DNA from: an uncultured Oscillospiraceae bacterium
GTDB lineage: Bacteria; Bacillota; Clostridia; Oscillospirales; Acutalibacteraceae
NCBI GenBank assembly: GCA_910587835.1
Contig: CAJUNQ010000089.1
Location: 1 to 58,512, forward strand
DNA length: 58,512 bases
Reading direction: 5' to 3'
Shown here: positions 1-8,945 of the stretch, in pieces
How the letters are laid out: every line of letters begins with the position of its first letter
Numbering within the stretch: position 1 is the first letter of the stretch
Made by a program: the position numbers and the translations under genes
The notes under the pieces: model-generated
The model's input: the letters and a program-made list of their open reading frames with translations, nothing else
What the model was told of the DNA's origin: nothing
Databases searched by the model: none

Positions 1-67
1 GTAAATGGGGTTCCAGCAACGACCACACTTGATCGCTTATGTCATGTCTGTGATAGGAAGCATCCAT
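1..67 (-). CDS. IS5-like transposase, N-terminus (cut by window edge)
   Basis: Reading leftwards from an ATG at 67, the first 22 codons give a protein beginning MDASYHRHDISDQVWSLLEP. The pattern of ISD..W..LEP near the N-terminus is typical of IS5/IS4-superfamily transposases of the DUF4096 type, which recognise the insertion sequence ends. A purine-rich ribosome binding site (AGGAGAGG in the coding strand) lies just upstream. The rest of the gene lies outside the window, so the catalytic DDE residues cannot be checked. Sequence around 49-64 and 90-109 is an imperfect inverted repeat, part of which lies inside the gene. The outer end of the element probably lies somewhere in 100-160, but I cannot fix its terminal repeat. 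Confidence 0.6.
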   Translation of the reverse strand, partial: MDASYHRHDISDQVWSLLEPHL

Positions 68-493
68 CTTTTCCTCTCCTGTCTTTTTTGATGCTTCCAT
101 TCTATCACAATTCCTCTACCTTGTGTAGACACTATCTAGGACACAATCAGCTGCGGATTCCAAGTTTAGGGCATTTGCAGAAAAGAAAAAATATCTGCTC
201 CACGCGACCTTGCACTCTCAGAATCACCCCTGTGTGGCCCAACACGCCCCTCGCTGGCGGACTGCGGTTCCTACCCCACCCAGCCTTTAAAACCGTCACA
301 CGGGGCCGACACCGGCCAAATGTGGGGCTGCTGTCGCTCGGCTGTGGTTGTGCCTGAACCCAAGGGTGCAAGAGTGCAAGGGTGCAGAGAACTTCAAAGA
401 ATTTCACAGGCGTACACACTATGTAGAGCCTGTCATGCGCTGTTGACACAAGATAGAAGAGTGCAACCAAAACCTTTTGCACCCTTGCACCCT
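68..493. repeat. Intergenic region with iteron-like inverted repeats
   Basis: No convincing gene is seen here. The region holds a short repeat family built on TGCACCCTTGCA: tandem reverse-orientation copies at 362-386 (AAGGGTGCAAGAG then TGCAAGGGTGCA) and direct copies at 478-494. The two sets are inverted relative to each other and lie just downstream of the RepA-like ATPase gene. They could be replication iterons or a regulator binding site of the element carrying that gene. A function is inference only. Confidence 0.4.
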
Positions 494-1459
494 TCAACAT
501 GCCAGTTGCCAATGCCATCTCTCCCCTTTCTTTACTGAATCAACTTTGAGATTTTCTTTGGCAATTTTCAGCGTCCGCTTGGAGATACCTGCCTGCTTTG
601 CCGCCTGGAACATCTCGCTGGCTGGCGCTGAAGCCGCGCCGCTCAGCTTGTCCCTTATCAGTTTTTCAGCCATGTCAACCTTTGAATCTGTCGGCCCGCC
701 GTTCAACAAGTCGCTGGCGGTAATCTTTTCGTAGCCCTCCACCCAGCGCGGAGTGCTGTCCTCAATGCTGAACGCTACCGACTTCCCCTCGGGAGCAAGA
801 GAGGATTTGTCGTGAACTATGACGCGGATGCTCGGCTCTTTTTTCATTCTGCCCACCAGCAGAACACTCCGAGCAGCGGCACGGAAGTCCATGGAGCCGA
901 GTCCACGATAGGCACTGTTGGCCCCTACAGCTTTGTTGAGATGCCCAATCAGGACAACAGCACAGTCAGTTTGGTCGGCCGTGATTGTAAGCCGCTTGAG
1001 GACATCGCGGATCTCGTTGGCGCGGTTCATGTCAACGTCGCGGCCTAGGTAGCCTTGGAGCGGATCGAGAATCAGCAGCTTGGCGCTGGTAGTTTTAACC
1101 GCTTTTTCGATGCGCTCGTCTAAAAGGGAGAGGGAACGCTCGGTTTCATCGATGCAGATAATGCGGTTGAGGTCGGCACCGGCGGTCATGAGCTGGGGTT
1201 TGATGGTGTCACCCAGACCGTCCTCAGCGGTCTGGTAAAGGATGTTGATGGGTGTAGTCTGTTCCATTCCGGGGAGCGCCTGTCCGTAACTGCACATGGC
1301 GGCGATCCATAGTGCGAGGGTGGTCTTGCCTTCGCCGGGGTCGCCCTGGATGATGGTCAACTTACCTTGCGGAATATAGGGGTACGATAGCCAGCGCACC
1401 TCTTGGAGTTCGACTTCGGACATTCGGATCAGGCGTAGTTCGGGTTGATTTTTGGTCAT
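494..1459 (-). CDS. RepA-like AAA ATPase (AAA_25 family)
   Basis: A 321-residue P-loop ATPase of the RepA/AAA_25 type found on plasmids and integrative elements, where it is thought to act in replication or DNA handling. The Walker A motif GDPGEGKTT is at residues 39-47, and a Walker B-like stretch (LLILDPLQGYL) follows about 100 residues later. The C-terminal 60 residues look like a winged helix (ISKRTLKIAKENL). The start at 1459 is chosen over a longer reading frame to 1504 because AAGGAGGG sits 6-12 bases upstream. The gene faces away from the DUF6076 gene. Repeats resembling iterons lie at its 3' side. Only the general family is certain. Confidence 0.8.
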   Translation of the reverse strand: MTKNQPELRLIRMSEVELQEVRWLSYPYIPQGKLTIIQGDPGEGKTTLALWIAAMCSYGQALPGMEQTTPINILYQTAEDGLGDTIKPQLMTAGADLNRIICIDETERSLSLLDERIEKAVKTTSAKLLILDPLQGYLGRDVDMNRANEIRDVLKRLTITADQTDCAVVLIGHLNKAVGANSAYRGLGSMDFRAAARSVLLVGRMKKEPSIRVIVHDKSSLAPEGKSVAFSIEDSTPRWVEGYEKITASDLLNGGPTDSKVDMAEKLIRDKLSGAASAPASEMFQAAKQAGISKRTLKIAKENLKVDSVKKGERWHWQLAC

Positions 1460-1685
1460 TGAAACCCTCCTTTCAGTTGGTTGCTCCGCAAAAAGTGGGA
1501 GCAATATTCATATCGCGGAAGTTTATTCCGTCCATATCAGCGCACCTCCTTCCACATAAAGTAAGGACGAAACCGAGCGCGGCACTCGATTTCATCCTTC
1601 TACTTGTATTATTGTGCAGAAAGTGATAAAATGTGAATATTGCAGGACAGTGGTTTTTGCCATATGGGACAGGAGGGGACAGACC

Positions 1686-2813
1686 ATGCCCATGGGGATA
1701 AAACAGCAAAATGATATGTTCCGCGCGACTATCGATGTCTGGGAAGATAAAATATTTTTCAATGAGAAAGAATATCCTGCCGGACACTTCGCCGCGGAAA
1801 TACTCAATGTATCTAACGAATTCATTGTTGCTTCTGCAGGAAAGGCACAGGATCTACTGGCCATACTCCCCGGCGTGAGTTGTGCTGATAGGGATGCTCT
1901 TAAGACAATGCTCCCTATGCTGAAAAAATTCCTGGTCGGTATCATTACCGATTTGTCTGCGATCGAACCTTTTTCTCTTTGGAACATGGAGGACGAGATG
2001 CTTGTTCCAGAAGTGATGCTCTCGGGGGAGACATTGAACGATCTGATTAATCCGGGACGTGGGCGAGATTTCTTTATACAGTATTTATCGGCAGCGATTG
2101 CTGCTCCATTTGCAGTTTACCATTTCATGGAACCTGCCAGAGTACTTGTTGATAATTTTCTAAGTCATCTTGATAAACGTACTGAAACGTATTTTACCAT
2201 GGGCGTGCATGATGCGTTTAACCATCCTAAGTTTAAGGAGCTAATAGCGAGCGCTCATATTCCGAACGTAGAACCGTTTACATACTCGCCCAATATGAGA
2301 TCTTCCTATTGCTTCGCCCGAGACCCAAAGCATTACGGCGAAATGGTATTTGTCAACCGGTTATTCTTTGACAGCTACATGGACTTCTTTGTTTATGACT
2401 TGCTAAACGGTATGCACCATGGCCACGCTCCCAGTAAGTGTCAGAACTGCGGAAGATATTTTCTGACTACCGATGCTCGCAAGCCCAAGTATTGCGACGG
2501 CATGGCTCCACAGAACCCGCACTATACCTGCCGCCAGTACGGCGCGATGAACCAGCAGAAAGAAAAGAATGCTAATCACCCTATCTTTCAAATCTTCAAA
2601 ACCCGGACGAGTACAATCCGTAAGCACCACCAGCGCGGAAAAATTTCTGATGAGGTGCGACAGGAGGCGTTGAAGGTTTGTGAGGAACTGCGTGACCATG
2701 CGCTGCTTGATAATGATTTTGCTCAGGGAGAGTACCTCCGGCTTATGGAGCAGGATGCCATCTATGCTGAGGTAAGCAGACGGCTCGGGAACGGTGACAC
2801 CCATGACCAATGA
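1686..2813 (+). CDS. DUF6076 family protein
   Basis: A 375-residue protein matching what I know of DUF6076, a family of unknown function carried on mobile elements of gut Clostridia. The C-terminal third has a zinc-ribbon-like set of cysteines (KCQNCGRYF, KYCDG, YTC) followed by a basic helical tail. The start at 1686 is preferred because AGGAGGGG lies 8 bases upstream; the frame is open further upstream but without such a site. Its stop overlaps the start of the sigma-like gene (ATGACCAATGA), so the two are probably translationally coupled. A degraded copy of its last 29 codons recurs at 26165-26254 in front of a second sigma-like gene. No function should be assigned. Confidence 0.75.
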   Translation: MPMGIKQQNDMFRATIDVWEDKIFFNEKEYPAGHFAAEILNVSNEFIVASAGKAQDLLAILPGVSCADRDALKTMLPMLKKFLVGIITDLSAIEPFSLWNMEDEMLVPEVMLSGETLNDLINPGRGRDFFIQYLSAAIAAPFAVYHFMEPARVLVDNFLSHLDKRTETYFTMGVHDAFNHPKFKELIASAHIPNVEPFTYSPNMRSSYCFARDPKHYGEMVFVNRLFFDSYMDFFVYDLLNGMHHGHAPSKCQNCGRYFLTTDARKPKYCDGMAPQNPHYTCRQYGAMNQQKEKNANHPIFQIFKTRTSTIRKHHQRGKISDEVRQEALKVCEELRDHALLDNDFAQGEYLRLMEQDAIYAEVSRRLGNGDTHDQ

Positions 2814-3603
2814 GGAGTTGGTGGAACGCATCCGGGGTGGAGATGCTGATTCTATTGAAAAACTTTAGCAGAGCAATCGGGAGTATCTCTGCAAGTTGGC
2901 CCGGCGGTTGAGTAATAATCCTGATGTGGTTGAGGATCTTGTGCAGGAGGGCAGCATTGCAATTCTTGATGCGGTTGACAGTTATGAGTTGGGGCGCGGC
3001 GCATTATTTCTGACATATGCGACTCAAATGATTCGGAAGGCCATGCGAAGTTTCATGGCAAAGATGTCTTTGCCAATGGCAATACCTACAGCGAGGCACA
3101 GTCAACTGCGGCAAGTGAACTTTCTGGTAGCCAAGTTTCAGATGGAGAAAGAGAGCGTTTCGCCCAAGGATTTGCTTTTGACGATTTGTCAGGAAATGAG
3201 TGTGTCTGAAAAAGTTGCGCGTGGGCTGCTGTGGGACTTCAGTACGATCTTTCAGGAACTCGCACCAGATGAGCAATGGGAGCAAAGCATTCCTTGCTTA
3301 GAGGCTGACCCGGCTAAAGTGTATGAGCAGGAGTTGTTGGCTAAGTGTATCCAGATAGTGCTTGCTGAATTAGCTCCCCGAGAACGTATGCTGATTCAAC
3401 AATACCAGGGGCTTGGTGGCGCCCACGATGACGGTATAACATTCCAGGAACTGGCGGTGTTGCTGAACTATAATGGGCATAGCGCAGCAGAAAAGGCGTA
3501 TCGCAAGGCGGTAGAGGCGTTGAGGCAGGCGCTCTATGCTGGTAGCTATGGGGAGTATATCCGGGCAAAGCAGGCGGTTGTAAGTGCTAGGCGAAATTTA
3601 TGA
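2803..3603 (+). pseudogene. Sigma-70-like factor with in-frame stop (copy 1)
   Basis: Conceptual translation from ATG 2803 gives a sigma-70 family factor of about 266 residues: region 2 (RRLSNNPDVVEDLVQEG, then an RKAMRSFM helix) and a C-terminal region 4-like helix-turn-helix. Codon 22 is TAG at 2866-2868, where the second copy in this window has TTG (Leu). The remaining 235 codons are open, and a TTG at 2896 could restart translation and still make region 2. Such factors direct RNA polymerase to element genes. The gene overlaps DUF6076 by 11 bases. It is either a recent pseudogene or a shortened protein; sequencing error at one base is also possible. Confidence 0.75.
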
Positions 3604-3633
3604 CTGTAGCGTCATCAGTGCCTTCCGTAAAAT

Positions 3634-3882
3634 ATGGCCTTGTTGCAGCAGCCAAACAAATATGCCCAAGATATGGAAAGGAGCGCCGCTTTTTTTGAAA
3701 AGCATCTTGGTGGGATGGAGGGTCCGCTGTACCGTGACCCAAAAGCCGGCCAAAAATTTGTTTGTTGCTTTCACGAAGAACCGATGCTTTTTTTGGAAAC
3801 TAAATCGGGTCTGCCGGAGGCTTATACGCCATACCGCAAAGCAGCTCATCGAACTTTTTGGGCTTCAATAAGGTCAATATAG
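3634..3882 (+). pseudogene. Remnant of a VOC/glyoxalase-family gene
   Basis: An 82-codon open frame whose translation resembles the middle of VOC (glyoxalase/bleomycin resistance) proteins: a YAQDMERSAAFFEKHLGG stretch, then GPLYRDPKAG and a LFLETKSGLPE segment. It lacks a proper start region and the second half of the fold. Sequence after 3882 to 3950 is AT-rich and shows no continuation in one frame. I read this as a decayed fragment between the left mobile-element genes and the carbohydrate locus. It is unlikely to make a functional protein. Confidence 0.45.
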
Positions 3883-3949
3883 TGGAATAATCCCGTCAAC
3901 CCGGTGGTGGAAAAAGCAGACATCGATGTGTATAATATGTCCAGAGGCG

Positions 3950-4789
3950 TTAAAATCTGTCCCGGTACATCTCCCTGAACGCTTTCGGAGAGCAGCCGTA
4001 GCGCTGGGTAAAAAGCCGGTAAAAGTAGCTCTGGCTGTTAAAGCCGCAGCGCTCGTACAGGTCTACCACCAGAATGTCTTCTGTCAGGAGCAGTTCTGCG
4101 GCAAAGCTCAGCCTTTTCCCGTTGATAAAGGCGGTGGGCGTAATGTCCAGATGCCGCCGGAAGGATCGGGTGAGGTGCTCCTGAGAGATGTTCGCAAGGC
4201 TTAGGAGCCTTGGTAGCCCGGCAATGAAATTCTCCGGCTGATCCATCTGCTCCGTAAGCCTTAAAAACCACGACGGCATCCTGCTGATGGCCTCCGGGGC
4301 GGTAAAAAATAGGCCGACCATGTATGGCAGCACACTGAGCATATGCCGGTAGCCCTTTTCGGGTTCCGCCATAGCCCCGCTTTCCAGCAGCTTTTTCCCG
4401 GCGTCCCTGAGGACAGAGCCGTAGAGGGTTCTGCTTGGGGGCAGAGGAGACCGGTCGAAAACGTCCCGCTCTACGTCAAGATACCCGCATATACGCAGAA
4501 ATACATTTTCGGGGATGCCGATGTTCACAATCTCGAACTCATCCTTTTCCAGCGCCTCATACTTATGGATATCCCATGGGCGCACAAGAACCAGAGAGCC
4601 CTCCGTGAGCATTTGCGTGCGGCTGTTCACCGCGTGGACGGCCCCGCCCCGCAGCACCAGGAACAGCTCATAGAAATCATGGGTATGGGTTTTATAGGTC
4701 GAGGTGACGCCGAATTGGTGCAGCGCCTGCCCGCCGCTGCGGCGCATCTCATCCTCCGTAAAGCGGAGCTGGGTGATACCGTCATCCAC
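3950..4789 (-). CDS. AraC-family regulator with cupin sensor domain
   Basis: A 279-residue regulator with an N-terminal cupin-like sugar-sensing domain (HTHDFYELFLVLRGG near residue 35) and a C-terminal AraC DNA-binding domain with two helix-turn-helix units (SFRRHLDITPTAFI; CGFNSQSYFYRLFTQRYGCSP). Translation starts at a GTG at 4789 preceded by AAGGAGGA. It is divergent from the GRE gene across a 100 bp gap, so it most likely controls the GRE-activase operon in response to a small sugar-like ligand. Members of this family are usually activators. The ligand is unknown. Confidence 0.9.
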   Translation of the reverse strand: MDDGITQLRFTEDEMRRSGGQALHQFGVTSTYKTHTHDFYELFLVLRGGAVHAVNSRTQMLTEGSLVLVRPWDIHKYEALEKDEFEIVNIGIPENVFLRICGYLDVERDVFDRSPLPPSRTLYGSVLRDAGKKLLESGAMAEPEKGYRHMLSVLPYMVGLFFTAPEAISRMPSWFLRLTEQMDQPENFIAGLPRLLSLANISQEHLTRSFRRHLDITPTAFINGKRLSFAAELLLTEDILVVDLYERCGFNSQSYFYRLFTQRYGCSPKAFREMYRDRF

Positions 4790-4889
4790 GGCCGATTCCT
4801 CCTTGTTTTACGCGCTGGTATCATTATAGGCCAAGGCCGGGCAAATTTCAAGCTGATTATATCAATAAAAGAGAATGGAGGAACGCAAT

Positions 4890-7139
4890 ATGCCAAGAAG
4901 CGGTCTGCAAAAGCTTCGGGACGCTTTACAGTTCACAAAGCTCTACAAGGAGAACAGTCACGACATCTATCTTCGCGAGGCCAAATGCTTGGATATGCAA
5001 CTGGAGCATATTCTTGAGCCCATGGACGAGAACGACGGTATAGCTGGAAGATACGACCACGGCTTTGTGGGTTTCAGCTCACAGACGGGGGGTTATTCCG
5101 CCCTGGGGGCTGGGTATACGTATTATTTCAAGGACTTCGAGTTTACCTGTGCCATGCAGGAGTTTAGGGAGGAGCTTAGCCCGCAGGAGACCTACCAGCT
5201 GCAGGCAGTCCGGGCGTTTTGGCACGAGGAAAACACCGCCCGCAAGCTTGACGTGGCCGTTGCCAGCCGTTTCGGATATATCCCCCCTAAGGGATACCAG
5301 GGCCCCGGCGTGGGCAACTGCGACTGCCGTGTAGCCGGCACGAACCTGGATTTTGACAAGCTGATCCGCCTGGGCTTAGACGGCCTTATCAGCGAGATAG
5401 AGGGCGCGGAGGCGGTCAACGGCGATTCCTCCTTTTATACCGCCCTTAAGATGTGGATAGAGAGCCTGCGAAAGGCCTGCGAAAGGTATCGCAGGCAGGC
5501 TCTGGCCCTGGCGGCCGACGCCAAGGAGCGGGACTGCCGCCGCAGGTTTCTGGATCTCGCCGAGGCCTTGGAGAACATCCAGCACGCCCCGCCCGCCACT
5601 TTTCTGGAGGGCGTCCAGCTTATGTGGATTTATTCCGTAAGCTGCGACCTGATGAATTACAGCCGCATGGACGGCTACCTGGGCCCCCTGTACGCCAGGG
5701 ATGTGGACCAGGGCAGGATCACTGAGGAGGAGGGCGTACAGACCGTTCTCTATCTCTATAAGCATTTCAAGGAGATCGACAAGATACACGACTGCCGGGT
5801 CATTATCGGAGGCGTGGGCCGCAAGCACCCGGAAGAGGCGGACCGTCTTGCCATAGTAATAATGGAGGCCTCCCGCAGGTTCAGGGAAACTGTGCCCCAA
5901 CTCACCCTGCGGTACTACAGCGGCATGAGTGAGGAGGTGTTCCGCAAGGCCATGGAGGTGAACGCCGAGGGAACCACCTTCCCCATCATCTACTCTGATG
6001 ATACCAACGTGCCCGCGGTTCAAAAGGTCTACGGCGTCTCCCGGGAGGAAGCAGAGCAGTATGTCCCCTTTGGCTGCGGGGAGTATGTCCTTTCCGGTCT
6101 CAGCGTGGGCACCCCGAACAACGGCATAAACGCGCTGAAAGCCCTGGAAATGGCGCTTCACAACGGCCTTGACAAGTATCATAACGTCCAGTGCGGCGTC
6201 AAGACCGGCGAGCTCTCGGAGCTTGACACCTTTGAGAAGCTCTATGGGGCCGTGATGGACCAGCTCCGGCCCGTTATCGCCCGGTTTACAGTGCAGAAAT
6301 ACCTCAACTACCGGATTGCCGGTGAGAACGCGCCCTATTTACACCTGAGCCTGCTTTTGAACGACTGTATCTCCAGAGGCAAGGCGGTCTTTGAGGGCGG
6401 CGTGCGATATCTCAACGCTTCCAGCGAAATGTTCGGCATCATCAGCTGCGCGGACAGTCTTACCGCCATCAACGCTCTGGTCTACCGGCAGGGGCTGCTG
6501 ACCCTTGAGGAGCTGGTGCGCATACTGGACTGCGATTTTGAGGGGCACGAGGATATCCGCAGGCTTTGCCTGGAGGCGCCCAAGTACGGCAACGACAACG
6601 ACGAGGCCGACTCAATGGCCGCCCGGGTGTTCGGCGACTTGGCCGATATGACCATTGCCGCCGGGAAAGAGGCCGGGCTGGGTCATTATAATATCGTCAG
6701 CGTGAACAATTCCATGAGCGCGGAGTGGGGCAGCTTCTGCGAGGCCTCCGCCTGCGGCCGCAGGCGCGGAGCTCCTATGGCCAACGGCAACGGCCCGTCC
6801 ATCGGCGCGGACGCCTGCGGCATTACGGCGCTGCTCAATTCCATGTCGAAGTTCGACCATACGAAGCACGTGGGTGTGATAAACAACGTCCGCTTTACAA
6901 AGGAGCTGTTCAGGGACGCCGGAGGCAAGGTTGAGGCGGTGCTGAAAGCCTTCTATGAGAACGGCGGAACCCAGACGAACCTTTGCGTTATCGGTAAGGA
7001 CGACATGGAAAACGCTATGGCGCACCCGGAGAATTACCAGAACCTTATGGTGCGCATCGGCGGGTTCAGCGCAAGATTCGTCACCCTGGACCCCATCGTG
7101 CAGCGGGAGATAATAGAAAGGACCACCTATGGCGGGTAA
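4890..7139 (+). CDS. Glycyl radical enzyme, predicted eliminase/dehydratase type
   Basis: A 749-residue oxygen-sensitive glycyl radical enzyme of the pyruvate formate-lyase family. The thiyl radical cysteine is in FGCGEYVLSG (Cys about residue 396). The Glu two residues later forms the Cys-x-Glu pair found in GRE dehydratases and lyases and absent from true pyruvate formate-lyase. The radical loop VRIGGFSARF near the C-terminus holds the glycine (about residue 725). It is shorter than most GREs (780-850). The start at 4890 has GGAGG 8-13 bases upstream. A weak promoter (TTGTTT, 16 bp, TATAGG at 4803-4830) lies in the divergent gap. The activase gene overlaps the stop by 11 bases. Neighbours are sugar importer and glycosidase genes, which suggests a sugar- or polyol-derived substrate; this is inference, and the substrate class is open. 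Confidence 0.9.
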   Translation: MPRSGLQKLRDALQFTKLYKENSHDIYLREAKCLDMQLEHILEPMDENDGIAGRYDHGFVGFSSQTGGYSALGAGYTYYFKDFEFTCAMQEFREELSPQETYQLQAVRAFWHEENTARKLDVAVASRFGYIPPKGYQGPGVGNCDCRVAGTNLDFDKLIRLGLDGLISEIEGAEAVNGDSSFYTALKMWIESLRKACERYRRQALALAADAKERDCRRRFLDLAEALENIQHAPPATFLEGVQLMWIYSVSCDLMNYSRMDGYLGPLYARDVDQGRITEEEGVQTVLYLYKHFKEIDKIHDCRVIIGGVGRKHPEEADRLAIVIMEASRRFRETVPQLTLRYYSGMSEEVFRKAMEVNAEGTTFPIIYSDDTNVPAVQKVYGVSREEAEQYVPFGCGEYVLSGLSVGTPNNGINALKALEMALHNGLDKYHNVQCGVKTGELSELDTFEKLYGAVMDQLRPVIARFTVQKYLNYRIAGENAPYLHLSLLLNDCISRGKAVFEGGVRYLNASSEMFGIISCADSLTAINALVYRQGLLTLEELVRILDCDFEGHEDIRRLCLEAPKYGNDNDEADSMAARVFGDLADMTIAAGKEAGLGHYNIVSVNNSMSAEWGSFCEASACGRRRGAPMANGNGPSIGADACGITALLNSMSKFDHTKHVGVINNVRFTKELFRDAGGKVEAVLKAFYENGGTQTNLCVIGKDDMENAMAHPENYQNLMVRIGGFSARFVTLDPIVQREIIERTTYGG

Positions 7140-8013
7140 CAATCAGCACCTGATCTTTGACGTCCAGCGCTTTTGCGTATACGATGGCCCGGGGATAAGG
7201 ACCACCGTCTTCTTCAAGGGCTGCAATATGCGCTGCGCCTGGTGCCACAATCCGGAGAGCTTTTCCGCCGGACCCCAGCTCCTGTACAGAAGGGAGAAAT
7301 GCGTTTCCTGCGGGGCCTGCACCGTCTGCCCCAACGGCGCACATATCCTGGAGGCGGGAGAGCGCCGGTTCCTGAGGGAGAACTGCACCGGCTGCGGCCT
7401 TTGTGCGGAAAGATGTCCCAACGGCGCGCTGGAGGTCTCTGGCAAGCCCATGACCGCGCAGGCCGTAATGAACATCATAGACCGTGACGCCAAATACTAT
7501 AAGAGCTCCGGCGGGGGCGTCACCTTCTCGGGGGGCGAGGCCACTCTCCACAGGGAGCTGCTCTTAGAGCTTCTTGGGGCCTGCCGGGAGAGGGGCTATC
7601 ACACGGCCATTGAGACCAACGGGCTCATAGCCGGGGAGTATCTTGAGGAGCTGCTGCACCTTACGGGCCTTTTCCTTCTGGACTGCAAGCATACCGATCC
7701 AGAGGCCCATCTGAGATGGACGGGCGCGCCCCTGGCTCCGGTGCTGGACACATTGGAAAGGCTGGAGCGGGCCGGGGCCAAGGCGATCCTGCGCTGCCCA
7801 GTGATACCCGGCGTTAACGATACCAGTGAGCATTTTGCCGGGATACGCGCCTTGAAAAGAAACCATTCATGTCTGCTTGGGGTGGAGGTTATGGCTTATC
7901 ACGACATAGGAAAGTCCAAGTGGGACGCCCTTGGTATCCCATATACATTGAGAGACCTGAAGACAGTCTCTCCCCAGCAGAAACGGCTTTGGGAGTCAGA
8001 GACGACCGGATAG
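7129..8013 (+). CDS. Glycyl radical enzyme activase (radical SAM)
   Basis: A 294-residue radical SAM protein that uses S-adenosylmethionine and a [4Fe-4S] cluster to abstract hydrogen from the GRE glycine. The cluster motif CNMRCAWC (CxxxCxxC) is at about residues 34-41. Two ferredoxin-type cysteine sets follow (CVSCGACTVCP and CTGCGLCAERCP), as is usual for activases of non-PFL GREs. The first set has two rather than three residues before its last cysteine. The SAM-binding TFSGGEA motif is present. Translation overlaps the GRE stop codon, so expression is coupled and pairing with that GRE is near certain. A strong hairpin terminator follows at 8024-8056. Confidence 0.95.
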   Translation: MAGNNQHLIFDVQRFCVYDGPGIRTTVFFKGCNMRCAWCHNPESFSAGPQLLYRREKCVSCGACTVCPNGAHILEAGERRFLRENCTGCGLCAERCPNGALEVSGKPMTAQAVMNIIDRDAKYYKSSGGGVTFSGGEATLHRELLLELLGACRERGYHTAIETNGLIAGEYLEELLHLTGLFLLDCKHTDPEAHLRWTGAPLAPVLDTLERLERAGAKAILRCPVIPGVNDTSEHFAGIRALKRNHSCLLGVEVMAYHDIGKSKWDALGIPYTLRDLKTVSPQQKRLWESETTG

Positions 8014-8023
8014 CCCGGATACG

Positions 8024-8056
8024 CGAATGGCGCCGCAGTTTATGCGGCGCCATTCG
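8024..8056 (+). terminator. Rho-independent terminator of the GRE operon
   Basis: A perfect 14 bp stem (8024-8037 with 8043-8056) around a 5-base loop, followed by GTGTTTTAACGTTTT. It ends the GRE-activase transcript and sits between convergent genes, so it may also stop transcripts of the oncoming glycosidase operon. Confidence 0.85.
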
Positions 8057-8068
8057 TGTTTTAACGTT

Positions 8069-8905
8069 TTATAGCCGAACCCACCGGCCCGGGTCCTGTG
8101 AGGCCTTGATGGCCGCCTCCCGCACAGCGATGACGGCAATGGTATCCTGGTGGCTGACCGGGGGCTCGCCGCCCAGGAAGAACCTGACCATATCCTCCAT
8201 GAACAGGCGGAAATAGTCGGATTGTATCTCTATGCGGCGGGTCTTCTCCCCCTTAAGGTCCACAGTCATGGCAAAGGGGCAGTCCCAGCCGTGGTGGGAA
8301 AAGTGGGCGCGCCTGCCGTCGCTGTATTCCAGCGTCAGAGCAGGCATGGCCTCTGTGCCGGTGAAGCACACCTGCTTTATGTCCGGCCCCATCAGCGCGA
8401 TGATGGGCTCTATCTGATGGATGGAATAATTGTCAAGGGGGCCCGGGCCGACGCTTACGAGACCGGTTATCCCCTCTTCGGAAAGTCCCCGCAGCTCCGA
8501 GGCGAACCTCAGGGCCGAGGCGGAGAAGCAGGGGGCGCCGTGGTCCTCCGCGACGGCAAATATCCTCTGGGCCGAAGCCTTGGTCTCGGCAAAGGTCTTG
8601 TCCACATATACCCGCTTCCCGCTCTTTAAGGGAAGCTCGCAGAGCTCCTCATGCATCTGCGGGTCGTCCGGCGAGAGCACGTTTATGCAGTCGCTCTTTT
8701 CCACCAGCTCCTCTATGGAACCCACGCGCCAGATGCCGTACTTTTCGCACCACTGGTCCGTCGTCATGCCGCCCAGGGGCGAATCAATCTTCCCATAGGC
8801 GTATTTGACCTCAAGCTCTCCCCTTGAGACCTCCTTAAGCCATCCCGGGTAGTGGTTGGCGTGGAACTCGTCCAAATAGTAGTCGATAAATCCAACAGTT
8901 TTCAT
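8069..8905 (-). CDS. Gfo/Idh/MocA-like oxidoreductase
   Basis: A 278-residue protein with the general order of Gfo/Idh/MocA sugar dehydrogenases: an N-terminal Rossmann-like half, a GKRVYVDKTFAET segment where classical members have G-x-x-V-x-x-E-K-P, then a mixed beta half. Several classical features are missing: no GxGxxG near the N-terminus, DKT in place of EKP, and a short length (usual 330-390). Cofactor use is therefore uncertain. The ATG at 8905 is preferred over GTG 8914 because AAGGTG lies upstream of it. It is the last gene of the importer-GH28-GH3 operon, 40 bases after GH3, and may oxidise, reduce or epimerise a sugar released by those enzymes. Confidence 0.7.
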   Translation of the reverse strand: MKTVGFIDYYLDEFHANHYPGWLKEVSRGELEVKYAYGKIDSPLGGMTTDQWCEKYGIWRVGSIEELVEKSDCINVLSPDDPQMHEELCELPLKSGKRVYVDKTFAETKASAQRIFAVAEDHGAPCFSASALRFASELRGLSEEGITGLVSVGPGPLDNYSIHQIEPIIALMGPDIKQVCFTGTEAMPALTLEYSDGRRAHFSHHGWDCPFAMTVDLKGEKTRRIEIQSDYFRLFMEDMVRFFLGGEPPVSHQDTIAVIAVREAAIKASQDPGRWVRL

Positions 8906-8945
8906 AGCTGACACCTTATACAGGCCCTTTCTGTTAAGTTATGGT

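Noticed and set aside
4890..7139. Pyruvate formate-lyase (PflB) for the GRE
   Set aside because: PFL has two adjacent catalytic cysteines; this protein has a single Cys followed by x-Glu, as in eliminases, and its activase has the extra ferredoxin domain absent from PFL activase.
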